Source: Bacteroides stercorirosoris | Lineage (GTDB): Bacteria > Bacteroidota > Bacteroidia > Bacteroidales > Bacteroidaceae | DNA: 64,000 nt | Reading direction: 5' to 3' | Assembly (NCBI RefSeq): GCF_900142015.1 | Contig: NZ_FQZN01000013.1 | Coordinates: forward strand, 90,057 to 154,056 | Part shown: positions 1 through 8,073 of the stretch, one piece after another | Layout of the letters: each line of letters starts with the position of its first letter | Position numbering within the stretch: the first letter of the stretch is position 1 | Position numbers and translations under genes: made by a program | The notes under the pieces: model-generated | The model's input: only the letters and a program-made list of their open reading frames with translations | Databases searched by the model: none | Told to the model about the DNA's origin: nothing

Positions 1-1
1 G

Positions 2-541
2 AAGCGTATCCGTTGCCCCAAATGTGAGAATTATCTTCAGTTTGACGAAACAAAATATGGCGAAGGCCAGTCTCTAGTCTTCGTTTGTGAGCATTGTGGA
101 AAACAGTTCAGTATTCGTCTGGGGAAAACAAAGATGCGTGCTCCCCAAAAAGAAGAATGCCCGGATGAAGAGGAATTTAAAGATGCTTTAGGTAGTATCA
201 CAGTGATTGAGAATGTTTTCGGTTTTAAGCAAGTGCTTCCCTTGCAGGAGGGAGACAACGTAATCGGCCGCCGTTGCGTCGGAACGAATATCAATACCCC
301 TATCGAGACATCGGATATGAGCATGGATCGCCGCCACTGCATTATTAACGTAAAACGCAATAAACAGGGGGGGCTGGCATATACATTGCGTGATGCTCCC
401 AGCCTGACAGGAACCTTCCTGAACAATGAAATTCTGGGTGATAAAGACCGTATCCGCATTGAGGATGGTGCAATTGTCACTATCGGAGCCACAACGTTTA
501 TTTTGCGCAGTGGAGCAAGCGAGGAATCCGGCAAGCAGTAA
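2..541 (+). CDS. Zinc-ribbon plus FHA domain protein (5' end outside window)
   Basis: The frame is open from base 2 and stops at 539-541, so the start codon lies before the window; about 179 residues are visible. The first residues hold a CPKC pair and, about 24 residues later, a CEHC pair, which together look like an N-terminal zinc ribbon of the MJ0042 kind. The C-terminal 110 residues show an FHA fold: an IGRR strand, a SMDRRHC loop corresponding to the phosphothreonine-binding Ser/His loop, and a TFLNNE turn. FHA domains bind phosphothreonine peptides, so a signalling or scaffolding role is likely, but no kinase or phosphatase is visible next to it. An ATG at 134 exists but would remove the zinc ribbon, so it is not the start. 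Partner and function are unknown. Confidence 0.8.
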   Translation, partial: KRIRCPKCENYLQFDETKYGEGQSLVFVCEHCGKQFSIRLGKTKMRAPQKEECPDEEEFKDALGSITVIENVFGFKQVLPLQEGDNVIGRRCVGTNINTPIETSDMSMDRRHCIINVKRNKQGGLAYTLRDAPSLTGTFLNNEILGDKDRIRIEDGAIVTIGATTFILRSGASEESGKQ

Positions 542-553
542 TTCAAATCCCTG

Positions 554-700
554 AAATGCCACATCTCAGCGTCCGAAATGCCACATTTCGTGGAGGCAAA
601 TGCCACACTTGGACGTGTCTAAAGCGTGGCATTTGCTTTACTCAGGTGTGGCATTTGCCCTGTTGAGCTGTGGCTTTCGGGTTGTTCAAGTGTGGCATTG
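554..700. repeat. Cluster of AAATGCCACA repeats in both orientations
   Basis: The 9-11 bp motif AAATGCCACAT/C occurs directly at 554-564, 576-586 and 598-608, and inverted (GTGGCATTT and close variants) near 626-635, 646-655 and 690-700, with a weaker inverted copy near 667-677. Copies 1 and 2 are 22 bp apart and copies 2 and 3 are also 22 bp apart, about two helical turns. The innermost pair is a perfect 11-bp inverted repeat (596-606 against 626-636) with a 19-nt loop. The inverted copies lie inside the 3' end of the DUF4373 gene, where they encode repeated NATL/MPHL-like peptides. It could act as a bidirectional terminator or as binding sites (iterons) for a DNA-binding protein. Confidence 0.7.
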
Positions 701-1212
701 CAGGTATCATCAGCAGTTTCTTTTTCTTTTGTTGATGATGATGTTATTATATCTTTTATATTCTCTTTAAATACTTCACGGCTTATTACTTTATTTGTGC
801 TGGTTTCTAGCGCGTTAGCCTGTTTATTGTCCATGCTTTCCTCTGCTGTTTTTGGCCGATTTTCGTCATTTTTTGCACTAGCAAAGGCATTTGCTCTATC
901 ATTTTTTACCGTTTTTTTCTCCTTCTTTTTCACCGGATTCAGTTCTTCGGGACTGAAGAATCCGTCTTCTTCGAGTATGAAAAGTTGGAATCCAAAGATG
1001 ATTTTCTTCAGGTATGCAAACGGCAGCTTTTTGCCCTTGCAGTAAGGACGCAGATATTCGAGCTTTGCTCGGGAGTCGGGCAACAGGCTCAGTTTTTCGA
1101 TGATGATCCAGTAGGCTCCGATTCCTTTAGGGCCTTCCTTGTCGAGCAAGGTTTGCATCCGGGGATCATACATGGCCATGAGCGGATGTTGGAGATAAAA
1201 ATTTCGTTTCAT
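619..1212 (-). CDS. DUF4373 (Lin1244/Lin1753-like) domain protein
   Basis: This is a 197-residue protein. Residues 1-60 match what I recall of the DUF4373 / Lin1244-Lin1753 N-terminal domain, seen in phage and chromosomal proteins with a winged-helix-like fold and often linked to replication or DNA binding. The Lys/Glu-rich middle (about residues 92-110) and the Ser/Thr/Asn-rich C-terminal half look disordered. The last 30 residues are encoded by the inverted repeat cluster, so the C-terminus has probably been shaped by the repeats. The ATG at 1212 starts a natural N-terminus. It runs convergently with the FHA gene, 77 bp apart. Biochemical role unknown; DNA binding is inferred from the domain class only. 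Confidence 0.7.
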   Translation of the reverse strand: MKRNFYLQHPLMAMYDPRMQTLLDKEGPKGIGAYWIIIEKLSLLPDSRAKLEYLRPYCKGKKLPFAYLKKIIFGFQLFILEEDGFFSPEELNPVKKKEKKTVKNDRANAFASAKNDENRPKTAEESMDNKQANALETSTNKVISREVFKENIKDIITSSSTKEKETADDTCNATLEQPESHSSTGQMPHLSKANATL

Positions 1213-1671
1213 TTTCGTTCTTATTTTATTGGTTTACTCAAATACATACGGGAAAAGTTGCTGGAAACAGGGGCATTTGTTGTACCGACTGTGTCTCTTT
1301 CGTAGCGTTTTCTCTTTGCAGGTACAAATATAAGCATAAGCAAAGCCGGGCTAATGTGCGGTCTGTCTGTATTTCCCTCTTGCCAGAGAACCTGTGGCGG
1401 TGATTTTATGAAATGAACCGCACATTTCGTAAATATGCTATAAATGTGTTGGCTTAATATTTTTTAACCAATAAGTGGAAAAAGGAAGCTAAATGTAATG
1501 AGCCCGGTACAATACCGAGCTCATTATGAAGAGAATTTATAAAGTTATAATTTAACGTCCATTTTTTGGGGAGGGGGCAGTACAAAATAACACACACTCC
1601 CTCTCATTCATATCCGTTTGAAATTCGACACAATACACTTTGGGCGTTGGGTGTAACGACTAAAAACATTG
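1213..1671. other. Intergenic region with an orphan hairpin
   Basis: This 459-bp stretch lies between two minus-strand genes and no convincing coding frame was found. The only clear structure is at 1496-1526: TAATGAGC pairs perfectly with GCTCATTA, and the inner CGGT pairs with ACCG, but no U-tract follows on either strand, so it is not a typical intrinsic terminator. On the minus strand, CAAATATA at 1325-1332 reads TATATTTG, a match to the Bacteroides -7 consensus that could serve the DUF4373 gene, though a well spaced -33 TTTG is lacking. Confidence 0.5.
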
Positions 1672-3312
1672 TTAGTTATCAACCCGTTTCCACTTGCGTA
1701 CCTCCTCCACTGTACTGGTTTTGGTAGGACTATCATCTACTTTTTCTGTGTGATCTATTTCATAATGATAATCACAATGCCCGCAATTCACTTCCTGATG
1801 ATAAGTGATGCTCCCCGTCCAATACTCATGAGTTGACACCTTATCCTTGCTTTCATAGCGCGTTTCCCATTCTACAAAATCAAAACCTTTCTCCTTGATT
1901 TTCCCTTTTTTTCGCGTAGTATACTCATGGCGTTTCACATTTGACTCTTTTACCTTTGAAGTAGCCTTTAGGGTATGCTGCCCGCATTGGGGGCATGCAA
2001 ATTCTTCAATGGATTTCCAGTCTCCCGTTGTATCGGCCTTACGATCCTCGTGTGTATGGTGGTGGCAGACAGCACACTCTGTATCTATTTCCACCAATTG
2101 GTGTTCTCGCCTACGCGCTTTCTCTACATCAATAATCGTGTTTTTTATCCAACTTGTTCCCCATATAGGCTCTACATCCACACCTGTCAAATAAGTGATT
2201 TCAACTACATTCAATTTATTTAGTACTGCGCATGACGGGCAACGGGCGTCACGGATAGAAAGTTTTTCTACAGCTGCACACATCCATATCAGCAGCAATA
2301 GACCTCCCGGTAAAAGGATAATCCAAAGAGAATTGAATAAGTAGAGACAAGAAAGCAACAAGATATACATCCAGGGAATCATGTATACATATTCCAGCTT
2401 AGCAATAAACGAGTTTTTCACTCCCGGCATGCGCCCCAGCGCAACAAACAGGAGGCTTGCTGCTCCATATACGATCAGCGTCAGTCCACCCAATATCAAT
2501 AAGAAGAGTACCATCCTCATGAGAAACCAGAAAATGGAGGAGAAAATCCCCTTGAACCACGAGCCGAATTTACTGCTTAATGATTTGTGATGTAGCGGCT
2601 GATTATCAGCATCTACCGTAAAGGGTTGGAAGTTGGTGACAAGATTCCAGCTGATTATGTAATAGAAGAAAGGCGCACTGGTATATAAGTTGTATTTCAA
2701 TTCCGAAGTACGTTCCGTACGTACCACAAGTCCCTGTTCATCTACCGTGAGCAGCACCCCTTTTGTTCTTCCTTCTCCTTTGGCCAGCACAATTTGTGGA
2801 AAATAATAAGAACGTGTTGATACATCGGCCATCAGATAGTCTCCAGCTTCTTTGCGTATGCGTTCTAATGAGAAACCATTCAATGAATCAGCTCGATAGA
2901 CATAGCGGAAATCAGGATTCATTGCTCGTAGTTCTTCTGTTTCACCTTCAACCGCCAATTGGGGCACACCGAAACGATTGCCGTTTTCATCTTCTACAAT
3001 CCATGTCCAACGCCCCTCTTTAGCAATGCCTTTCAGGCTTGTACCGGCTTTTAATGTTTCGTTGGTTTCTTCAAGTTTTCCACTCTCACCCGACCACACG
3101 TATACCCATTTATTACAGTCTTCCTTCAGCACAATCCTCACATCTTCTTTCGTCAGCTCTCGCGAAGGACTCCAGAAAAGGAAAAAGGCGAAACATACCA
3201 GACATACTACAAAAGCTATAAGACTCATCGTTAAAGAAGTCGTCTTACAGTACTCTCTTCTTTTTAATTCTTCTTTCATTTTATCTATTTTATCGTTATA
3301 ATATCTTGGCAA
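1672..3312 (-). CDS. Membrane protein with C-terminal zinc-knuckle region, unknown function
   Basis: This is a 546-residue protein. A hydrophobic segment at about residues 25-47 follows a Lys/Arg-rich cytoplasmic start, then about 200 residues probably lie outside the membrane, then hydrophobic stretches at roughly 255-290 and 305-345. The C-terminal 200 residues hold repeated cysteine pairs (CPSC, CAVC followed by HHH, CPQC, CGHC) expected to bind zinc, and many charged residues. I do not recognise a named family. The neighbouring FHA gene also begins with a zinc ribbon, so the two could belong to one envelope or signalling cluster, but they are 1.1 kb apart and convergent with another gene between them. 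A -7-like box (TATCTTTG) lies 59 bases upstream of the ATG. Confidence 0.7.
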   Translation of the reverse strand: MPRYYNDKIDKMKEELKRREYCKTTSLTMSLIAFVVCLVCFAFFLFWSPSRELTKEDVRIVLKEDCNKWVYVWSGESGKLEETNETLKAGTSLKGIAKEGRWTWIVEDENGNRFGVPQLAVEGETEELRAMNPDFRYVYRADSLNGFSLERIRKEAGDYLMADVSTRSYYFPQIVLAKGEGRTKGVLLTVDEQGLVVRTERTSELKYNLYTSAPFFYYIISWNLVTNFQPFTVDADNQPLHHKSLSSKFGSWFKGIFSSIFWFLMRMVLFLLILGGLTLIVYGAASLLFVALGRMPGVKNSFIAKLEYVYMIPWMYILLLSCLYLFNSLWIILLPGGLLLLIWMCAAVEKLSIRDARCPSCAVLNKLNVVEITYLTGVDVEPIWGTSWIKNTIIDVEKARRREHQLVEIDTECAVCHHHTHEDRKADTTGDWKSIEEFACPQCGQHTLKATSKVKESNVKRHEYTTRKKGKIKEKGFDFVEWETRYESKDKVSTHEYWTGSITYHQEVNCGHCDYHYEIDHTEKVDDSPTKTSTVEEVRKWKRVDN

Positions 3313-3370
3313 TTATACGCAAATTCAGAAATATTATTTATTACAAAGAAAACCTTTTTTTTACGAAAAG

Positions 3371-3378
3371 CAAAGATA
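3371..3378 (-). promoter_or_regulatory. Candidate -7 box for the 1672-3312 gene
   Basis: Plus-strand CAAAGATA reads TATCTTTG on the minus strand, a perfect match to the Bacteroides -7 consensus TAnnTTTG, 59 bases upstream of the start codon. No good TTTG is seen at the expected -33 position, where the uxaB terminator hairpin lies. Confidence 0.4.
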
Positions 3379-3383
3379 TTATG

Positions 3384-3419
3384 GAAAAAAATAGGGTGAA
3401 GCCACCGCTCCACCCTATT
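3384..3419 (-). terminator. Intrinsic terminator of the uxaB operon
   Basis: On the minus strand an 8-bp stem (ATAGGGTG with CACCCTAT, loop about 12 nt) is followed by a run of seven U residues. It lies 25-60 bases after the uxaB stop codon, the right place to end the regulator-uxaB transcript. Confidence 0.8.
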
Positions 3420-3443
3420 CCCTTTACGATACTTATAGATTAA

Positions 3444-4883
3444 TTAAAGAATTCCCTTCACTGTTTCCAGCATTCCTTTTTCCTGGATAGAATCCAGATT
3501 AGCTTTCACAGCAGCGGTAAGTCCCGGGATATTATTCAAGTCTTCGCCCCAGATAGAAGTTGCAGCGAGTACGCCTTCGGCTACCTTCTGAGTATCACCT
3601 GTAGCCCACAGGTCTTTCAACAGTTGCATGATTTCAGGAGCATCGTTCGGAACGATTTCAGCACCATCTTCACGGACACCACCTTTATAATAGGTAATGA
3701 TGGCAGCCAGACCGAGAACCAATCCTTTCGGCAGTTCACCTTTGCGTTGCAAATAAGTCTTCAAACCGGGAAGGTCGCGGGTTTCATATTTCGGGAAAGA
3801 GTTCAACATGATGCTGGTTACGGCATGGTCAACAAACGGATTGTTGAAGCGTTCCAATACATCTTCTGCAAACTTCTTCAATTCATCCTTCGGCAAGTTC
3901 AGAGTTTCCATCAATTCGTCGAACATTACCTTATGGATATACTGGCCGATAACCGGGTGCTGGCAAGCATCGCGTACGATATTTACGCCAGACAGATAAG
4001 CAACCGGAGACAGAACGGTGTGCGGGCCATTCAGCAGAGTCACCTTTCTTTCGTGGTATGGCTCTTCGGAAGGAACGAACAGTACATTCAGGCCTGCCTT
4101 GTCTGCGGGGAATTCCTTGGCAACTTCCTGAGGAGCCTCGATAACCCAGAGATGGAAGATTTCAGCCTGTACTACCAGGTTGTCATCATATTGCAATTTC
4201 TCCTTGATTGCTGCAATATCCTTGCGGGGGAATCCCGGTACGATGCGGTCAACAAGCGTGGCGTATACACCGCAGGCTTCTTCGAACCAAGTCTTGAATT
4301 CATCACCCAGCTGCCACAGTTCGATGTACTGATAGATAGTTTCTTTCAGTTTATGGCCGTTCAGGAAGATAAGTTCGCAGGGGAAGATAATCAGACCTTT
4401 GCTCTTGTCACCGTTGAAAGTCTTGAAACGACGGTACAGCAGTTGAGTCAGCTTGCCCGGATATGAAGAAGCCGGAGCGTCAGTCAGTTTGCAGGAAGGA
4501 TCGAAAGCGATACCGGCTTCCGTTGTGTTGGAGATAACAAAGCGCATTTCCGGTTGGTCGGCCAGTTTCATGAATTCTTCATTCTGAGAGTAAGGATTCA
4601 GTGCGCGGCTGATTACGTCAATCATCGTCAGGCTGTTAACGGTTTCCCCTTTGTCCAGACCTTGCAGATTCACATGGTAAAGGTCGTCCTGCGCATTCAG
4701 CATGTCCACCATACCTTTTTCAATGGGTTGAACCACTACAACGCTACTGTTGAAATCAGCTTTCTCATTCATGTTGTAGATAATCCAGTCAATAAATGCA
4801 CGCAAGAAGTTTCCTTCACCGAACTGGATGATACGTTCCGGGCGTTGAGCCTTGGAAGCGGTTTGTTTGTTTAATGCTTTCAT
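3444..4883 (-). CDS. uxaB: Tagaturonate reductase (altronate oxidoreductase)
   Basis: This is a 479-residue NAD-dependent polyol dehydrogenase of the mannitol dehydrogenase family. It interconverts D-tagaturonate and D-altronate in galacturonate breakdown in the cytoplasm. The N-terminus shows QFGEGNFLRAF, the family's nucleotide-binding glycine-rich start, and the middle shows NGPHTVLSPVAYLSG followed by a conserved KVMFDE region, typical of UxaB-type proteins. An earlier in-frame ATG at 4934 would overlap the preceding gene, so the start at 4883 is preferred. It begins 37 bases after the stop of the LacI-type regulator, on the same strand, so the two probably form an operon. The facing uxaC gene completes two steps of hexuronate catabolism. 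Confidence 0.9.
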   Translation of the reverse strand: MKALNKQTASKAQRPERIIQFGEGNFLRAFIDWIIYNMNEKADFNSSVVVVQPIEKGMVDMLNAQDDLYHVNLQGLDKGETVNSLTMIDVISRALNPYSQNEEFMKLADQPEMRFVISNTTEAGIAFDPSCKLTDAPASSYPGKLTQLLYRRFKTFNGDKSKGLIIFPCELIFLNGHKLKETIYQYIELWQLGDEFKTWFEEACGVYATLVDRIVPGFPRKDIAAIKEKLQYDDNLVVQAEIFHLWVIEAPQEVAKEFPADKAGLNVLFVPSEEPYHERKVTLLNGPHTVLSPVAYLSGVNIVRDACQHPVIGQYIHKVMFDELMETLNLPKDELKKFAEDVLERFNNPFVDHAVTSIMLNSFPKYETRDLPGLKTYLQRKGELPKGLVLGLAAIITYYKGGVREDGAEIVPNDAPEIMQLLKDLWATGDTQKVAEGVLAATSIWGEDLNNIPGLTAAVKANLDSIQEKGMLETVKGIL

Positions 4884-4920
4884 CTTAAAAATACGTTTTA
4901 AATGATTGATACTATTATGT

Positions 4921-5982
4921 TTATTCAAATTCAAAATAGAAATTGATGTTTTCTTTCATCAGAATATCGATAGGCATATATTTCACTGCGGTCACCGGGC
5001 GCTTGAAGACCATGTGGTCGCACAATGCTTTTATGCCGCAATACCCTTGCAGTCCGGGACGTTGCCCGATAAGGTAGTTCACTTCACCGGATTTAAGATA
5101 CTCCACATTTTTTTGCAACAGGTCGTAGCCGACCAGGCCGGCCAGATGATGGCCTGTTTCCTGCAAGTAACCCGCCACTTGATATACCCGCGAATTGAAA
5201 ACGGCGCCCAGCACAGCCTGCGGATGTGCCGCAAAAAAATCTTCCAGTGTCCGACGGTTGGCAACAGCATCTTCCTTGTTCAGCACAACGTCGTGAACCA
5301 CCAGGTTGCTATGTTCCTGGGCTATAAAACTCATGAAACCGTCCAGACGGCGTTGCATCTGTATTTCCGCCGGATTGTCTTTCTTATTATTAAGGAATAA
5401 TATCACCTCTTGCCCTTCCTCATACTTACGCATCAGGATTTTGGCAGCAATGTATCCGCTTGCTTGAGAGTCTTGCCCTATATAGCAAAGTGCATGGGTG
5501 TCCTCTATGTTAAAATCAATGAATGCATAGGGTATATCTTTGCCTTCCAGATAAGAAGTGAGCGCCATCGTTTCTTCGCGGAAATTGGGAGCTATCAGTA
5601 CGGCATCCACCGGTTCTCTGCGAATTTTCGCACAAGCCTTTTCGTAAGAAAGCCTGTCGGCATGATGGTAGTACAGGTATTCGACACTGACATTGAACGG
5701 GCGCAATTCTTGCGCGGCACGATTGATTCCTGCCGCTACGGAGTGCCAGTAATCGTGCTCTATATAATAAGGTATAATACACAGGACACGATAACGCTTC
5801 TTTGCCGCCAGGCCGATGGCGAACATATTAGGGTGATAATCTATTTCATCCAAGACTTTCTGAACCTTTTCACGACTTGCGGCGGAGACATCTCCCCGGT
5901 TATGCAACACGCGGTCCACTGTTCCGGCAGAAACACCCGCCATGCGGGCGATATCTTTAATGGTGTAGTTCTTGTTTTCCAT
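4921..5982 (-). CDS. LacI-family transcriptional regulator of hexuronate genes
   Basis: This is a 353-residue protein. Residues 7-30 form the LacI helix-turn-helix (TIKDIARMAGVSAGTVDRVL) and the hinge follows to about residue 58. The rest is a periplasmic-binding-protein-like sensor domain that probably binds a sugar acid. VDRV replaces the usual VSRV of LacI proteins, a variant common in Bacteroidetes members of the family. It is divergent from uxaC and in an operon with uxaB, so control of hexuronate use through the 5983-6217 intergenic region is the simplest inference. The ligand is not known from sequence. Confidence 0.88.
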   Translation of the reverse strand: MENKNYTIKDIARMAGVSAGTVDRVLHNRGDVSAASREKVQKVLDEIDYHPNMFAIGLAAKKRYRVLCIIPYYIEHDYWHSVAAGINRAAQELRPFNVSVEYLYYHHADRLSYEKACAKIRREPVDAVLIAPNFREETMALTSYLEGKDIPYAFIDFNIEDTHALCYIGQDSQASGYIAAKILMRKYEEGQEVILFLNNKKDNPAEIQMQRRLDGFMSFIAQEHSNLVVHDVVLNKEDAVANRRTLEDFFAAHPQAVLGAVFNSRVYQVAGYLQETGHHLAGLVGYDLLQKNVEYLKSGEVNYLIGQRPGLQGYCGIKALCDHMVFKRPVTAVKYMPIDILMKENINFYFEFE

Positions 5983-6052
5983 ACTCTCTCCTCCTTGTTT
6001 TAAGGTGATAAAGGTTCAATGTCTAAAACTTAAATATTATAAATATTTGCCG

Positions 6053-6060
6053 CAAAGATA
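6053..6060 (-). promoter_or_regulatory. -7 box for the LacI-uxaB operon
   Basis: CAAAGATA on the plus strand is TATCTTTG on the minus strand, a perfect Bacteroides -7 box, 71 bases upstream of the regulator ATG. A partial -33 (CTTG, near 6078-6081) lies about 18 bases further upstream. It faces the uxaC promoter, so one operator could control both. Confidence 0.6.
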
Positions 6061-6068
6061 CGAATTAT

Positions 6069-6099
6069 TTTGTTTCTCCAAGTAAATTTTCTACTTTTG
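6069..6099 (+). promoter_or_regulatory. Promoter for uxaC
   Basis: TTTG at 6069-6072 and TACTTTTG at 6092-6099 are 19 bases apart, matching the Bacteroides -33/-7 promoter. The leader to the uxaC start is about 110 nt. Confidence 0.7.
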
Positions 6100-6217
6100 T
6101 GTTCGATAACGGTTAATAAAAGCAAAAACCAATATCTCACCTATTAGCTTTACAATCAATACTATATAGGTATAATAATTGAGAAGTAATATTTTTATAT
6201 ACTTAAAACACAGTAGA

Positions 6218-7624
6218 ATGAAAAAATTTATGGATGAAAACTTCCTGTTGCAGACAGAAACCGCACAGAAGTTGTATCATGAACATGCGGCTAAAATGCC
6301 GATTATCGATTATCACTGTCACTTAATCCCTAAAATGGTAGCAGACGACTATCAGTTCAAGTCACTGACTGAAATCTGGTTGGGCGGCGATCACTACAAA
6401 TGGCGTGCTATGCGCACCAATGGTGTAGACGAACGTTTCTGCACCGGTACGGACACCACCGATTGGGAAAAGTTTGAAAAGTGGGCGGAAACAGTTCCTT
6501 ATACTTTCCGTAATCCTTTGTATCACTGGACTCACCTGGAACTGAAAACAGCATTTGGTATCGAAAAGATTCTGAGCCCGAAGACTGCACGTGAAATTTA
6601 CGATGAGTGTAACGAGAAGTTGGCTAAGCCGGAATACTCAGCCCGTGGCATGATGCGCCGTTATCATGTGGAAGCTGTTTGTACGACAGATGATCCTATC
6701 GATTCTCTGGAATACCACATCCAGACCCGTGAAAGTGGTTTTGAAGTTAAGATGTTGCCTACCTGGCGTCCCGACAAGGCAATGGCTGTAGAAGTTCCTG
6801 CCGATTTCCGTGCTTATGTTGAGAAACTGTCTGAAGTCAGCGGTGTTGCTATTTCTAATTTCGATGATATGGTGGCTGCCCTGCGTAAGCGTCATGATTT
6901 CTTTGCGGAACAAGGTTGTAAACTGTCTGACCACGGTATCGAAGAATTCTATGCAGAAGACTATACGGATGCTGAAATCAAAGCTATATTTAATAAGGTA
7001 TATGGCGGAACAGAACTGACGAAAGAGGAAATTCTGAAGTTCAAGTCGGCTATGCTGATTGTGTTTGGTGAAATGGATTGGGAAAAGGGCTGGACGCAAC
7101 AGTTCCACTACGGTGCTATCCGTAACAACAACAGCAAGATGTTTAAATTGCTCGGTCCCGATACCGGCTTCGACTCTATCGGTGAATTTACCACGGCTAA
7201 AGCTATGTCTAAATTCCTCGATCGCCTGAACTCTACAGGAAAGCTGACGAAGACAATCCTGTACAACCTCAATCCGTGTGCTAACGAAGTTATCGCTACT
7301 ATGTTGGGTAACTTCCAGGATGGCACGATTGCTGGTAAGATACAGTTTGGTTCTGGCTGGTGGTTCCTCGATCAGAAAGATGGCATGGAAAAACAAATGA
7401 ATGCTCTTTCCGTACTTGGTTTGTTGAGCCGGTTCGTAGGTATGTTGACCGATTCACGTTCGTTCCTCTCCTATCCGCGTCATGAATATTTCCGCCGTAC
7501 ATTGTGTAACCTCGTTGGTCGCGACATTGAAAACGGTGAAATTCCAGCTTCGGAAATGGATCGTGTGAACCAGATGATTGAAGATATCAGCTACTATAAT
7601 GCTAAGAACTTCTTCCAGTTCTAA
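6218..7624 (+). CDS. uxaC: Glucuronate (uronate) isomerase
   Basis: This is a 468-residue isomerase of the amidohydrolase-like TIM-barrel family. It converts D-glucuronate to D-fructuronate and D-galacturonate to D-tagaturonate in the cytoplasm. Residues 27-33 read DYHCHLI, the family's N-terminal metal-binding HxH region, and LYHWTHLEL, QFGSGWW and a C-terminal YDxARNYF-like stretch (YYNAKNFF) are all conserved in UxaC. The start at 6218 (MKKFMDE) is preferred over 6179 because upstream codons are AT-rich leader. The product feeds UxaB, encoded divergently, so this is a galacturonate/glucuronate pair without the later dehydratase and kinase genes in view. Confidence 0.93.
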   Translation: MKKFMDENFLLQTETAQKLYHEHAAKMPIIDYHCHLIPKMVADDYQFKSLTEIWLGGDHYKWRAMRTNGVDERFCTGTDTTDWEKFEKWAETVPYTFRNPLYHWTHLELKTAFGIEKILSPKTAREIYDECNEKLAKPEYSARGMMRRYHVEAVCTTDDPIDSLEYHIQTRESGFEVKMLPTWRPDKAMAVEVPADFRAYVEKLSEVSGVAISNFDDMVAALRKRHDFFAEQGCKLSDHGIEEFYAEDYTDAEIKAIFNKVYGGTELTKEEILKFKSAMLIVFGEMDWEKGWTQQFHYGAIRNNNSKMFKLLGPDTGFDSIGEFTTAKAMSKFLDRLNSTGKLTKTILYNLNPCANEVIATMLGNFQDGTIAGKIQFGSGWWFLDQKDGMEKQMNALSVLGLLSRFVGMLTDSRSFLSYPRHEYFRRTLCNLVGRDIENGEIPASEMDRVNQMIEDISYYNAKNFFQF

Positions 7625-7655
7625 AAGAAAATAAGAGTTGCTTTTTATTTATAGC

Positions 7656-7694
7656 GAGGAACGCATCAAAATTATATTGATGCGCTCCTTTTTT
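7656..7694 (+). terminator. Intrinsic terminator after uxaC
   Basis: A GC-rich stem (GAGGAACGCATCAA with TTGATGCGCTCC) and short AT loop are followed by six T residues, 32 bases after the uxaC stop. Confidence 0.85.
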
Positions 7695-7736
7695 AGAGCG
7701 TAACCATATAAATAAGAGAGAAATTTCCTCCAAGTT

Positions 7737-7767
7737 ATTGGCTTTTATAAATTATTCATTAACTTTG
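7737..7767 (+). promoter_or_regulatory. Promoter for the wza-wzc operon
   Basis: TAACTTTG at 7760-7767 matches the Bacteroides -7 consensus, and ATTG at 7737-7740, 19 bases upstream, is a near match to the -33 TTTG. It gives a leader of about 300 nt before wza, which contains the small frames described at 7923-8073. Confidence 0.6.
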
Positions 7768-7922
7768 CAACCTCTTTAGAATTATTCTGATATACTTCTA
7801 AGGGATTACATATTAAGTAGTTAGAAGCGTTTACCATATTATTCTTGTCAAAGGAAATCGCCAATTTCAAAAAGATGTAAGAATAATAGGCAACAAAACG
7901 CTCATGCTCACTGTATATCTAA

Positions 7923-8073
7923 ATGTATAGCTGGGCGTGGGCTGTTGTCTTTATTATCTACATCTTGGGTGTTTGGCGATACCTCTTTGGCAGATAATGG
8001 CAACAGTTCCCACGCTTTCGTTTTATTAATAGGTGTCGTTATGGGAGCTTTCGGCGCCGGATATACAGGATGA
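7923..8073 (+). pseudogene. Possible two-TM small protein split by a +1 frameshift
   Basis: An ATG at 7923 opens a 24-codon frame (to TAA at 7995-7997) encoding a Trp-rich hydrophobic segment ending WRYLFGR. In the +1 frame, coding continues from about 7990 through DNGNSSH and a second hydrophobic segment (LLIGVVMGAFGAG) to a TGA at 8071-8073. That stop overlaps the wza start as ATGA, the classic coupled arrangement. Joined by a +1 shift, the two halves give a protein of about 50 residues with two membrane segments. It may be a decayed gene, a sequencing error, programmed frameshifting, or two chance frames. No homologue is recognised. Confidence 0.35.
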
